DNA of 19,752 bases from Endomicrobium sp. (GCA_031264895.1 JAISDI010000055.1:1-19752); one strand, 5' to 3'; counted from the stretch's first letter, positions 11,301 through 17,623 are shown. Notes: a model not told the origin generated them from the sequence alone. Made by a program: numbers and translations.

Positions 11301-13542
11301 AAAGAACGTCAATACCGGAAGGCAATTCTTCGTGCGCAGAAACATTGTCGGCTGTCTGAAGCGGCGCTTCTTCAAATGAGGATTCTTCGATAATATCCCG
11401 CAGATTTAAGTCGGCATTGACAATATTCAGGCTGTCGGCAGCGGAGAGAGTTCTGTAAGTACGGTGATTTGTAGAATCTGATTCGGATTTATCCTGTTGT
11501 GTTGAAGAAAAATGTATTTGATGTCGCTGCACGACCTTGTTGAAGTCTAAATTGCTGTTATCAAAACCTGCCGATAATGAGTTAAAAGAAAACAAACCTA
11601 TAATAATCGTAAGAAAAAGTTTCCTGATGAATTTTGTATCAAACGGTTTTGTAAATCTTGAAAGAGAAGATTTTTTTATGCCGGCTGCGTCTGTGGATTG
11701 CGTAACGGGATTTATGAATTCTTTTATTTGTTTATCGTAAGTATATGTGATATTTTTTGAATTTATGGTGATTTTAAGAAATACAGTGCCGTCTTTTCCT
11801 TCTTCGATTATTGCGCTTTCTAATCCGTTTGAAGTATTTTCGAGTTTTGCTTTTTCTATTTGTTTTGTCAAAATTTCGTTAGCTTCTTTGATCGAACTTA
11901 CGGAAGAGGCTAAAACGATCATTTTTATTTCTTCGGGATTTAACGACAATGGCAGCGTTGCCAGAGCGTTAAACAGCGCTTTGCTTTGTTCTTTTGCTAT
12001 GCGGTGGTATGTTTCCGTAGCAAATTGCAGTCCGTCGGAAACGTTAGGAGTTATCACCATATTTGATATGCCTTTTTTAGTGAACTCTTCCGACAAAGCC
12101 TGTGTGTGAAATCCGCCGGTTATGACGATATAAATATTTTTTGCAAATTTGAGGGAGTTTATTATATTTTCCGTTTCATCATCAGAGTCAAAACTTGCCG
12201 ATTCTATTTTTTGAACCTGATCCAAACCGTCGATATTGTCTAAAAAATATTTATTTCTTTCTTCGTTAACGACGTAAAACATTTCCGCAAGATTTTCGTA
12301 TTTTTCAAGCGCCAAAAGCTTTTCATTGCCGACATACTTTGCCCATAACGTTTTAAACAGCGATTTATTTGTCTTATAATATGTATAATCATCTGCGGTA
12401 AGTTTGCTTGAAAGAAAATTATTTAAATATCCGTAAAAATTTACCAAAAATGCGGCCTCTTTTGCGCTTATGTCCGTATAAAAACTTTCGTTTATTTCTT
12501 CAAAAAGTTCTTGTTCTTCTTTTAAAAGCTCTATGGGATTTATTTCCCTGCTTGCCTGCGTATACTGCAAAAAGCCGTCAAGGTTTAGATATTTTGCGGA
12601 AATATCTAAACCGTAATCGTTTATTATTCCCGCAAGATACACGCATAATTTATCCGTATCGGAAAAATTATCGGTATTTTCCATAAGCGATACATACAAA
12701 CCGTACGGCAGGCTTTCTTTTAGTTCGGATAAAAATAAGTTTAGTTCTTTTATAATTTTTTTGTAGTTGAGCCGTTTTTCGTTTTCGGACATAAACATGT
12801 ATAAATTTATATTGTCATATTTATAAAAATCTATATTAAGTTTATCGGCGTATTTATGTAATATGTTAAAATACTTTTTCGCGCTTAACTTATTTCCGGC
12901 ATATTGTTTTGAAAGCTTATCGAGCTTTTTTTGCGCTCTGTTATAATATGCCTCTTTGACGAACTCTATGTCTGAAGAGGCGGAATGCAGCAGCCTTTTT
13001 ATTTCGTTTTGGGATTCGAGTATTTTGGCAAACCTTTTCAAATTTTCCAGATAATCTTTTTTATTTTCCAATCCTTTTATGACCGTAAAACGTTCGCTTG
13101 ATACGGAATAATATTCCGCTCCGGTCAATCTTCCGCAGTCGATCATAGACAGCAGAGCCGGATCTTTTATATTGTCGCCGCCGATATCTAAAAGCCATGA
13201 AGTGTCTATCTGCCCGTAAGCGCCTTCGAGATATATATTTTTTACGCCGTATTTTTTATCGAAAATTTCTATTATTTTTGCGATATTTTTCTGGACGTCA
13301 GGGTGTGAATGCAAGTCCTGTATATTTATAATTACCGTATCGCTTGGCGAAAAGTTTGAAGAAGTGATTTTACCGTAGGAAAAAGGAAGCGTGAAATTGG
13401 AAAGAGTTTGCCGTATTTTGTCCGTTTCGCGCGCAGATTGCACAAAGGCGTTTATAGCCTGACCGTAAACCGAAGTCAGAAGAAATGAATTGACTGCGAT
13501 CAATGCGATAAGTTTTATGACATAAAACCTGAAAAATTTCAT
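2374..13542 (-). CDS. Giant composite secreted/membrane protein with ChaN/Tiki-like N-terminal domain and decayed internal repeats (3722 aa)
   Basis: One uninterrupted 11.2-kb frame; the start has AGGA five bases upstream. Order: signal peptide (1-28, basic FYVIK then a hydrophobic core ending SVYGQA); ChaN/EreA/Tiki-like domain (about 65-510) with D76-L-H78, E106-G107, E143-Y-Y, G157-L-E and GGFH (476-479); a second signal-like hydrophobic segment (about 635-656); a 26-residue tandem duplication (from 729 and 755); an alpha-rich repeat region (about 880-2360) with six copies of an I-x-x-D-a-L-x-Q element; a tryptophan-rich patch (about 1285-1330); an unassigned Gly/Tyr-rich part (about 2390-2780); an acidic linker rich in D/E/N/T/S (about 2800-2900); a transmembrane helix (about 2911-2933); a possible beta/alpha domain containing GFGGIYV (about 3393); and two C-terminal helices (about 3640-3695). 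Function is unknown; envelope location is inferred. The preceding gene, 68 bp upstream, shares the N-terminal domain. It does not look like an NRPS, PKS, Rhs or Ig-repeat adhesin. Confidence 0.85.
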   Translation of the reverse strand: MKFFRFYVIKLIALIAVNSFLLTSVYGQAINAFVQSARETDKIRQTLSNFTLPFSYGKITSSNFSPSDTVIINIQDLHSHPDVQKNIAKIIEIFDKKYGVKNIYLEGAYGQIDTSWLLDIGGDNIKDPALLSMIDCGRLTGAEYYSVSSERFTVIKGLENKKDYLENLKRFAKILESQNEIKRLLHSASSDIEFVKEAYYNRAQKKLDKLSKQYAGNKLSAKKYFNILHKYADKLNIDFYKYDNINLYMFMSENEKRLNYKKIIKELNLFLSELKESLPYGLYVSLMENTDNFSDTDKLCVYLAGIINDYGLDISAKYLNLDGFLQYTQASREINPIELLKEEQELFEEINESFYTDISAKEAAFLVNFYGYLNNFLSSKLTADDYTYYKTNKSLFKTLWAKYVGNEKLLALEKYENLAEMFYVVNEERNKYFLDNIDGLDQVQKIESASFDSDDETENIINSLKFAKNIYIVITGGFHTQALSEEFTKKGISNMVITPNVSDGLQFATETYHRIAKEQSKALFNALATLPLSLNPEEIKMIVLASSVSSIKEANEILTKQIEKAKLENTSNGLESAIIEEGKDGTVFLKITINSKNITYTYDKQIKEFINPVTQSTDAAGIKKSSLSRFTKPFDTKFIRKLFLTIIIGLFSFNSLSAGFDNSNLDFNKVVQRHQIHFSSTQQDKSESDSTNHRTYRTLSAADSLNIVNADLNLRDIIEESSFEEAPLQTADNVSAHEELPSGIDVLSPEEVQVQTSDNLSTYEGSPSGIDIPSQSVGGAVENVRDILSSYPQIQNIAGLGEVLVLQYGSETASEILAKLDAYNNYSYKVRQSLYLLNSFNAQSNFGSAFRNNAPVASILSSINQILTIAETDAVRKASLELKERLNYLLPDGDVWKEKLPENNDELFAFMAQYGNDPKRALDHILFSSIYEDGFLKQYLPANFYLSDGLRNMFFTEFESQKQFSPSLSFGEYLNEALQKHKRAVIIDAVKQYKENKKLHYHDYVETAKLLLSLPAAYYDYTSVQELSIDKPIMYGAETTVYVPYVSALNKEGSVEAKALSKIRRLRGAYSNGEVKNLVTSLNKTEKEYTFYSESDEEFALRSAHKVLASVALSETANEELKVTQISENLEKKIFKKFYSPDIDTQTWVKQTVQENKSDIYLNVLEQKLKEKDGKDGKQLLNSEEYFLELENLLSNFKGFEIKFNFYSIEEMQEIFKEARDLIKNKDSLIGRSDLKALKRMAKENLGSKSKYFPKDKGLLTELKNNNYDVQKTFYALTDSIFFMEPAEDPDGKTVGWSWGLKENQQRLEWGKNPETGGWNDMWTKGDSVQTSFQLLLNSVLNSAALYLPDDFKLSDAMNFTIRHDFCTTEYKGDIETVHAQMSAKYKKLIFADALMQETQRHKTENKEIYDFSKMEKILEGAVLASDKTYSNSENRQSVRHINSNLPVAKAAQKDNTAYFESITNGVLKQIGIPHGTNLSKEVRADISGYLSQNKNLSRYELSKKLRNDYEKTILADMLMQYKDGKKLKFSDWIPFAASMLPQIGFVSKNSQDKTFEFSGSGSLQIGVAGIPELSNGFGMALSMGFLSGHLSPSQKIAKSFAKNKYAASDLTRDYLLSRYAAASDGKIYVYEQKQIDELFDWINAKEQKLVKEGLRKSYSEEFKQYGISKLSKTLENKIFDNYRTMSVYDRNGRIKEIRQTYSNDIEIGVLDNLVSRARKNKSKASGFNTQQQAKDYANYENLHLGAPSGQTIQNLQEEENAYIKIKELSAKLAAAETSFVLYDSENVQKILKKANNFIKDKEKADARINSIIVEVLSSKLSYYLADFKEYVFPQEIKYVMTGYYNENKDTVLSDEQWAEQISALFARDIILNAFAQYKDIRTLQLGEVIPTAVKTSLKFMPFTHAGEMLYAAAEAASGGQSAERKFMNDLKATGYESYDEIKNKLIEGLNDFSSSKYRLYKEKDEKKINKWINANEKKLIISHFNDKLFADFGILKLSDRELEKDIFKNYEYSPYLNKKHVLLSIFKNHADEIYADLIKQKPQDKEQFDAAKQLWSSFDLNFLKPVLPSRKSEPETKTKIAVSHTDNLPDAAQIRLSENEKTKAINGIIGELSYFLPKRYSGPAQYDILRRDILQNYSATNTWAKNAALNFGTRIFEDALSQELEADTHDLLEIEKLVAALTFGYEHNKTILNASQTALLNEGNALIERLLFSADHQLNDQITENIVAALKNALLSQDGNLFDGYSASIVIRSKIRVEYAKDHLSSVLSQTTFNVKDWINAIAPICETDILTDILRQELIKQSPDLAKIKKLAKYLQDGNVIIYKDAVKEILLKQAKNLIDPNHIAGETADEETKDKILDRAQDFINSADINSQTEMFKPRQLKPSKNVSDISKWIELTGFIDLFYHNEDYGLYALLSSKGMFWLSRSQDGKIVANTKASTAFDAMLNVKKFGEKIAGAKSKKSEIDASTHLNQTYEELIKLGYTNVIFHEGGESGGYFTFIYSYLGQTLGNYKVYPFKNGGSTVDRNAVSKAKTAVAIFRWFIDEGYRPRYVNDPEADRSEYFIFVNNIKLYLYTPLGDRPVIRGGNALYYDLQRETERAITLERYKNSITRYYNQRGYGSKLAEAATFGNNILIEETYFGNLLYWIMPDGAELYPVNYDGSIVPFEELIASVEYGALDKAASHKQLIENKRIDLRDNSVFYYDTDGNFKGTKEKEGLTGYEINAFNEDGQLIDKRQFITAVLNTGKIKKLAADYQKAHPETVIEEGSAEDSKILLIAGGVKVDPLKDDETVMSLNEFENTVNAATEKETPAVWLADKGKNVSPKSADDKEIYAAANTADDPSEIKKTPQTENEILAQNENISKAEDDKAENPSASVTQTHTDSPVEEMKPDPDNTDIISKIKDLYNSNKILFIAVFFLGIWFPVWIFAKIVAAKKKNSKNGSSGGIVKFSAFPIIEIVRWMFADIIALFKTQKNDVQTQDKTALLQENHLAVSKTTLNMSVIDIETVINRLAQESLDGVNVPVKVIKSILENENWLSQTKKILEANGISPDIKNIIKLPQSALAVRKTFDAITPAGSALKWVETNIDPHKRNKSADSQLYLFIGNNYAEADLLHSQGLKTALIQRVDFKPKKHKKLSPRAPNTIVPVEYNGKTYEFIAEHYISSDIASFEKSVSIKAAVLGVTAQYQDDFDKLPQEIQKSLSDKAYDLSHKYFATNIENNVKYMQHILGVTGVGAVFYDGDIPASDTQKSPFLEISNNAAKKYFDAQGAGDLLGDISAGKEHYKKTFMKPYKYSLSLNADKSRTLLDKNKTAKLVKNEIEKNVSIIKIKSKNAVKTVEELWQKNINGKPIEENEDMLKMQNLLDFSKEIKNILVLAPKDINEELLQKVYELGFGGIYVLRAKNENIEDKIEIINKISKGYDAQNFIELYPQDATMFKERLENAGIFPVIKIEKGANAQTIVFALEGLENAAVEINSIQTGDELSLSQNKISTVFLKNTAGISKDISNIRNLKQNKALKVYNAALEIARKSDFLPEEITDPKALEPYASADNFENKDFASMKAALKAAGLSGENMLVKYAETSEDSVEGYAAAKAYIKAAIEKYYEFNENEKQRKLTEEKPSIQKVLPSLSNIIFKKIKLPLTEAAIAAALSAVFGIIITIFTGESLGADILSKVILPVMAISYAFTFITSFIYKTRQNANMFKKEQFDLNQTHKILRAA
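6595..10890 (-). repeat. Decayed long repeats in the giant protein (six copies, three near full length)
   Basis: A helical element with consensus [IL]-x-x-D-[AMI]-[LF]-x-Q recurs with its Gln at residues 992, 1397, 1521, 1877, 2163 and 2298 (for example VIIDAVKQYKENKKL, ILADMLMQYKDGKKL, IILNAFAQYKDIRTL). In copies 1, 3 and 4 a second block follows (ENLEKKIFKKF, KTLENKIFDNY, RELEKDIFKNY, near residues 1127, 1672 and 2000) with a trailing D/E-I-x-x-x-[VL]-[LI] motif. Copies 2, 5 and 6 keep only the first block. Full units are about 330-400 residues and short ones about 130. Identity is low, so the repeats are visible in protein but not in DNA. Confidence 0.6.
11203..11361 (-). repeat. 78-bp tandem duplication inside the giant gene
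   Basis: Two adjacent in-frame units of 26 codons encode QTADNVSAHEELPSGID (from residue 729) and QTSDNLSTYEGSPSGID (from residue 755). They share QT-DN-S and PSGID with conservative changes between. The segment is acidic and Ser/Pro-rich, a flexible linker after the second hydrophobic segment. The copies have diverged, so the duplication is not recent. Confidence 0.75.
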
Positions 13543-13589
13543 ATATATCCTAAATTTTAAAAGTTATCTTATATGCATAGTATGTTTTA

Positions 13590-13604
13590 ATGGTAATATA
13601 CCAT
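13590..13604. other. Short AT-rich inverted repeat between the two large genes
   Basis: ATGGTA (13590-13595) and TACCAT (13599-13604) are perfect inverted repeats around a 3-base loop, flanked by T-rich and A-rich runs. It sits in the 68-bp gap between the MFS fusion (stop at 13611) and the giant gene (start at 13542). It could be a weak hairpin or an operator; the six-bp AT-rich stem is too weak for a confident terminator. No convincing -35/-10 pair is seen, so the two genes are probably cotranscribed. Confidence 0.3.
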
Positions 13605-13610
13605 AAAAAC

Positions 13611-16600
13611 TTATGCACAAGCAAGAAGCCGCTTTGTGTATATGACGGATTTTCCTTGTTCTTCGATAAGTTTGTCTGTGCCGACCTTTTTATTTTTTAC
13701 TACAAAACCTAAGAATGCCGAAGCCGCCGTAACAATTCCTATTACCGCAAACAAAATGCCGTCAAGGGCTACATTGCTTATTATGAGGCAGAGCAAAAGC
13801 TGTACTCCGGTTGACAGAACGCTCATAAAAGCCGTTTTGAAAGAGAACCAATAAGGGCTTATATCGTCCGAGACATGTTCTTCTATTTTTGTCGGTTCTA
13901 TTATCGAAGACGCTCCCTGCCAGAAATTTGCAAGCAGATAAAAAACTATAAGTAAAACCGGATCGTTAAATACCATAAAAGCCGCCGCGACGGCTGCAAG
14001 AGCGGAAAAATAAACCGTACGTTTAAGCGGATTATTTATAAGAAACTCGACTTTTTTTACTATTTTACTTGCAAGACTTTGAACGAGGTTTGCCGAGAAC
14101 ATTATTATGCCCAGCCACGCCACGCTAAGCCCCGCGTTTACAAACATTGTCTGTATAGCCAAAGCCATAAATACGAACAGTCCCGTGTCGACAATGAAAT
14201 TGAGAATGACTATCGATTTTATATCTTTTATCTTAAACACGGTTTTGACCGCCTGTAAAATCTTTTTGCTTTCTTTTGTTTCGGATCCGGCTTTATCTTC
14301 CGAAATATTTTTCAAAGAACCGGTAGAGAAAAATGAGTAAACGCTTAAAGCGGTAATTATGACGCATGATAAAGCTATTACTCCGGCATAGCCTATATAT
14401 TGTGCAAGCCAGCTGCCCGTGACAGAAGACAATGCAAGCCCTACCCAGAAAATGCTTCTGGTTTTGCCGTAAACGGTCTCAAATTTTCCTGCTTGGCCTG
14501 TTTTTTCAAGCGACGAGTGTAAGAACGGAATAAGAAGAGTTGCTACTCCCGCGGCGGCCATAGCAGGAACGCCGATCCCTAATGCAAGAAATACCGGCGA
14601 TATTGCGGCCAGAAGCAGTATAGCGTCGCCTGCGCAATGCAGCAGCAAATTGGCTATGATAACGTTTCTTTGTCCCAGACGCCTGCTCAAAAAGCCGGAA
14701 AGTACGGAACCCGCGACGCTTAAAGGGCCTGCCAACGCAAAAAACAGCCCGAGAAAACTCAAACCGTATCCTGCGCCCTGCAAATATATAGTGCTAAAAG
14801 AAGCAAAAAATTCAAATCCTATAACCAATTGGAGAAGCGGCGTCGCCGCTATATTTCTGTATGCGGTTCTGCTGTCTTTTCTTTGGGCATTGTATTTGGA
14901 AAAATCTTTACAGATAAGCGTTATGGAGTTTTTGTTTCTAAAAATGAAATCTGCATAATTGTGTTCGTCGGTAATGTCCAGGAATATTTCAAATTTTTTG
15001 CCTTTTGTCTTTTCGGTAAAATATGCGCCGCTGCGGTTAAAAGTTTCGGCGTCGGCATAAATGCCGTCTATGTCCAAATCTTCGAAAGACAGTATATGTT
15101 GCGCGGCATTGTCCGTACCGGAAAAACCGGAAATGTCATAAATGAATTTTATTTTTTTATACTTTTGGGCGGAAGATGAGAGAAACTCCTTATCGCCGCT
15201 TATCAGCGTAAAACGGTTTTTATTTTCATCTATAATGTTAAAAATTTCATGATAATCTTTTGCGGAATTTTTTTCTGATCTTATTATTATGTTATTTGAC
15301 TCATCGTCTATTACGGCAAGAATTTCTTTAAACGCAACAAGCGTTCCGTTTTCAAGCTCAAAATAAAATTCTTCGCCGCTTTTTTTGACGGCAAATTCAA
15401 AATTTTTAATTTTATTTTTTTTTGCTTCTTTAAGCATTTCTATTAAGTTGTCGCTGGAAAGCGCATCGCGCATATAAGACGAACCCAATGAAATTTTCGG
15501 AAAAGACAGCTTTCCTTTTGATCTAAATAACTTTTTTATTTTAACGTCAAAGAAATTTTTTATTTTCGAATATATTTTTGTTTCTTTTATGCTGAAATTT
15601 CTTTTAACTTTTTTAGAATTATCCGTATCATAAGCTTGCGCAAATTCGGCTACTTCTTTTAAAGAATCATATTTGTATATAGTTTCATCGTCAATTCCGT
15701 TGTTTTTAAGCCATGAATAAATATCCGCGTATACTTCTTTTTTGCCGACAGAATACTGCGCTGCGCTTTCGACCCATGCGGCAATTATGTTTTTTAGCAT
15801 AACTTCTTTCATGTCATTATCCGCTTTTGAATTTAAAATGTTCAAAAGCGGAGGCGCAAAAGCCGAGTTTGCTCCGGGTAAATTTTTAACGCCGAGCTTT
15901 CCGGGCATTCTTATAGCGTCAAAATATTTTTCTCTTTCAGGCTGCAAGTCCTGAAATTTTGGCATAAGATTTATGTAAGATATGTTATTATTCTTTAAAA
16001 AATCGCGGAATTCTTCGTGAAAACCGCCTGCCACAACTATATATATGTCTTTAAAGTCTTTCAAATTATTGATTTTGCCGTTTTGATTTATAGAATTTTG
16101 AGAGTTTTCAAGATTAACGATTTCTTTTACGGATTTAAAAAATATTTCATCTCTTTTAAGGTTGTTTGCATAAATCAAATTTGTAACTTCATTTTCCGCA
16201 AGGTAGGAAACTGTATTGCTTTCGGCCGTATCAATATATTTTTTTACCGTTTTTTTGAATTTTTCTTTTGCATTTATAAAATTTATCAGCTCGTCTCTGG
16301 TTATTTCAAGCGAGTATATGCGCTTTAGCGCTTCAAAAAATCCGGAAAGAAAAAAGATTTCTTTTTCAGTATCGGACGCATAATTTTCAATAATGTATTT
16401 TTGTAGTTCTTTCTTTTGAATATAGGCATTATAATTATTTACTTTATATTTCAAGTAAATCATTTCAAGCGCTTTGAAAGCGTGGGGAAAAAGTTCTGCG
16501 GCATCAGGTATTTTTTTCGCGATCATTTCATACAATTTTATCTGTGCCTGCGTTTCGGTTTTGCCCTTTTCGGCTAAAGATGAAAATTCGTTATAGTCAT

Positions 16601-17390
16601 TATACGGGAAATTTCTTACGGCATATTTATTGATTTGAGAAAACTCTTCATTTGCCTTATTGCTTTTTATGCGGACTGATTCTTCTTTGATTTTAAGATA
16701 ATTTAAAAAATCTTTATATTTTTCAGATTCAAAATTTTTGTCATTTTTAAAAAAATCATTGATTTTTGAATAAGAATCTTCATAATTCTCTTCAAGAGCA
16801 TTATTTATTTTAAGCATGCTTGCGCTTATATGCTTTCTTTTTAAAGTATTGCTCTTTTTCTCAAGCATATTAAAAAAATCAATATTTTCGTCATAGATTT
16901 CAAGCATACGCTTTATAAGTTCAAGATTATCGGCGTATAATTTTGCGTCTTCCATTCCGTATAAAATATCTTTTTTATTGTAAGATACATAATATTCACA
17001 GGCTCCTATCTGCCCGTTTTTAAGCATTCTGTCAAGAATGCCTTTTTTAATATTTTCGTCCAGCCCTTCAAAAAGGCTCAGCTTCACTTTTCCCGCTGGA
17101 GCGCCTTCGGCAAATATGCCTTTCAACCGCTTTTTGCCGTCATAAAAGTCTATAAGCTTAACAATTTTTTCCTGCGCAAAGAAATTATTATGCAAATCCG
17201 AAATATATACTATTAAAACATCATTCCCATAAAATTCATGCTCTACAACAGATGAAAGGCTTTCCGGCATTTCAATATATTCACCGCTGTTTGCGCCTTC
17301 ATATCCGTATGCAAACAAATCATTAAATATAAATGATATGACAAAAGCAGTTAAAATAAGGCAGCTTATTATCTTTCTATAAAAAACCAT
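13611..17390 (-). CDS. Fusion of a signal sequence and ChaN/Tiki-like domain with a 12-helix MFS transporter (1259 aa)
   Basis: The N-terminus is a signal-like segment (1-28, YRKIISCLILTAFVISFIF). Residues 55-470 form the domain shared with the giant protein: D65-L-H67, E95-G96, E132-Y-Y134, G145-M-E and GGFH (455-458). Residues 470-835 are alpha/beta and unassigned, with a barrel-like strand-helix-strand including IDGIYADAE near 773. From about 840 to 1240 there are twelve hydrophobic helices with the MFS motif-A loop between helices 2 and 3 (GFLSRRLGQR) and a long basic loop between helices 6 and 7, as in the Major Facilitator Superfamily. MFS proteins move small solutes by gradient; the substrate here is unknown. 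AAGGAT lies seven to eight bases before the ATG. A strong promoter and leader hairpin lie upstream. MFS carriers are normally about 400 residues, so the 800-residue N-terminal extension is exceptional. The helix count conflicts with an exported N-terminal domain (see findings). Confidence 0.88.
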   Translation of the reverse strand: MVFYRKIISCLILTAFVISFIFNDLFAYGYEGANSGEYIEMPESLSSVVEHEFYGNDVLIVYISDLHNNFFAQEKIVKLIDFYDGKKRLKGIFAEGAPAGKVKLSLFEGLDENIKKGILDRMLKNGQIGACEYYVSYNKKDILYGMEDAKLYADNLELIKRMLEIYDENIDFFNMLEKKSNTLKRKHISASMLKINNALEENYEDSYSKINDFFKNDKNFESEKYKDFLNYLKIKEESVRIKSNKANEEFSQINKYAVRNFPYNDYNEFSSLAEKGKTETQAQIKLYEMIAKKIPDAAELFPHAFKALEMIYLKYKVNNYNAYIQKKELQKYIIENYASDTEKEIFFLSGFFEALKRIYSLEITRDELINFINAKEKFKKTVKKYIDTAESNTVSYLAENEVTNLIYANNLKRDEIFFKSVKEIVNLENSQNSINQNGKINNLKDFKDIYIVVAGGFHEEFRDFLKNNNISYINLMPKFQDLQPEREKYFDAIRMPGKLGVKNLPGANSAFAPPLLNILNSKADNDMKEVMLKNIIAAWVESAAQYSVGKKEVYADIYSWLKNNGIDDETIYKYDSLKEVAEFAQAYDTDNSKKVKRNFSIKETKIYSKIKNFFDVKIKKLFRSKGKLSFPKISLGSSYMRDALSSDNLIEMLKEAKKNKIKNFEFAVKKSGEEFYFELENGTLVAFKEILAVIDDESNNIIIRSEKNSAKDYHEIFNIIDENKNRFTLISGDKEFLSSSAQKYKKIKFIYDISGFSGTDNAAQHILSFEDLDIDGIYADAETFNRSGAYFTEKTKGKKFEIFLDITDEHNYADFIFRNKNSITLICKDFSKYNAQRKDSRTAYRNIAATPLLQLVIGFEFFASFSTIYLQGAGYGLSFLGLFFALAGPLSVAGSVLSGFLSRRLGQRNVIIANLLLHCAGDAILLLAAISPVFLALGIGVPAMAAAGVATLLIPFLHSSLEKTGQAGKFETVYGKTRSIFWVGLALSSVTGSWLAQYIGYAGVIALSCVIITALSVYSFFSTGSLKNISEDKAGSETKESKKILQAVKTVFKIKDIKSIVILNFIVDTGLFVFMALAIQTMFVNAGLSVAWLGIIMFSANLVQSLASKIVKKVEFLINNPLKRTVYFSALAAVAAAFMVFNDPVLLIVFYLLANFWQGASSIIEPTKIEEHVSDDISPYWFSFKTAFMSVLSTGVQLLLCLIISNVALDGILFAVIGIVTAASAFLGFVVKNKKVGTDKLIEEQGKSVIYTKRLLACA

Positions 17391-17432
17391 TTCAATATCC
17401 TTGCATGTAATCAGATCAATAAAATACTTTTA

Positions 17433-17446
17433 GATTTATCTAAATC
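17433..17446. other. Inverted repeat near the ribosome site of the MFS-fusion gene
   Basis: GATTTA-TC-TAAATC is a perfect 6+6 palindrome about 43 bases upstream of the ATG, overlapping a second arrangement, TTTAGA-TTTA-TCTAAA (17429-17444). It lies between the leader hairpin and the Shine-Dalgarno site. It may be an operator or a second leader hairpin; in AT-rich DNA chance is possible. Confidence 0.3.
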
Positions 17447-17453
17447 AAATTTT

Positions 17454-17490
17454 AAAAAAATAAAATTCAAAGCAGTATGAATTTTATTTT
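17454..17490 (-). terminator. Terminator-like leader hairpin before the MFS-fusion gene
   Basis: On the minus strand a perfect 13-bp stem (AAAATAAAATTCA with TGAATTTTATTTT; 17457-17469 and 17478-17490) with an 8-base loop is followed by an uninterrupted run of seven T residues (17460-17454, four of them in the stem). It lies about 30 bases after the predicted transcription start and about 65 bases before the ATG. It could stop read-through from the ABC operon or act as an attenuator in the leader. The stem is AT-rich and so only moderately stable. Confidence 0.5.
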
Positions 17491-17527
17491 ACCGTCTATT
17501 TGGTTGGTAGAAGATAAATTTTAGATC

Positions 17528-17557
17528 AATATAACATTTTTAAAAAATACTTGTCAA
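17528..17557 (-). promoter_or_regulatory. Near-consensus sigma-70 promoter for the MFS-fusion / giant gene pair
   Basis: On the minus strand a perfect -35 TTGACA (17557-17552) is followed after 18 bp by TATATT (17533-17528) with an upstream TG, forming an extended -10 (TGTTATATT). Read as TTATAT the spacer is 17. The start point should fall near 17520, giving a leader of about 130 bases before the ATG at 17390. This is the best promoter match in the window. Confidence 0.7.
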
Positions 17558-17577
17558 TAGTCTGCTTGTTTGAATTT

Positions 17578-17606
17578 ATTATAGTATTAGGGTTTATTTC
17601 GACCAA
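17578..17606 (-). promoter_or_regulatory. Second, weaker upstream promoter candidate
   Basis: On the minus strand a perfect TATAAT (17583-17578) lies 17 bp after TTGGTC (17606-17601), which keeps only the TTG of the -35 consensus. It sits just after the ATPase stop and before the stronger promoter, so the two could act in tandem. Confidence 0.35.
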
Positions 17607-17623
17607 ACGCAGTGCGTAATTTC

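Noticed and set aside
11747..12109. Plus-strand 120-codon frame antisense to the ChaN-like domain
   Set aside because: It covers the conserved GGFH region on the other strand, has no start signal, and is explained as a shadow.
2374..13542. Giant gene as NRPS/PKS, Rhs/CDI toxin or adhesin
   Set aside because: No adenylation, ketosynthase or carrier motifs, no YD repeats, and no Ig-like or haemagglutinin repeats are visible.
17413..17531. Direct repeat AGATCAATA at 17413-17421 and 17523-17531
   Set aside because: Nine bases in very AT-rich DNA; one copy overlaps the -10 box and the other lies by the ribosome site, but chance is the simpler explanation.
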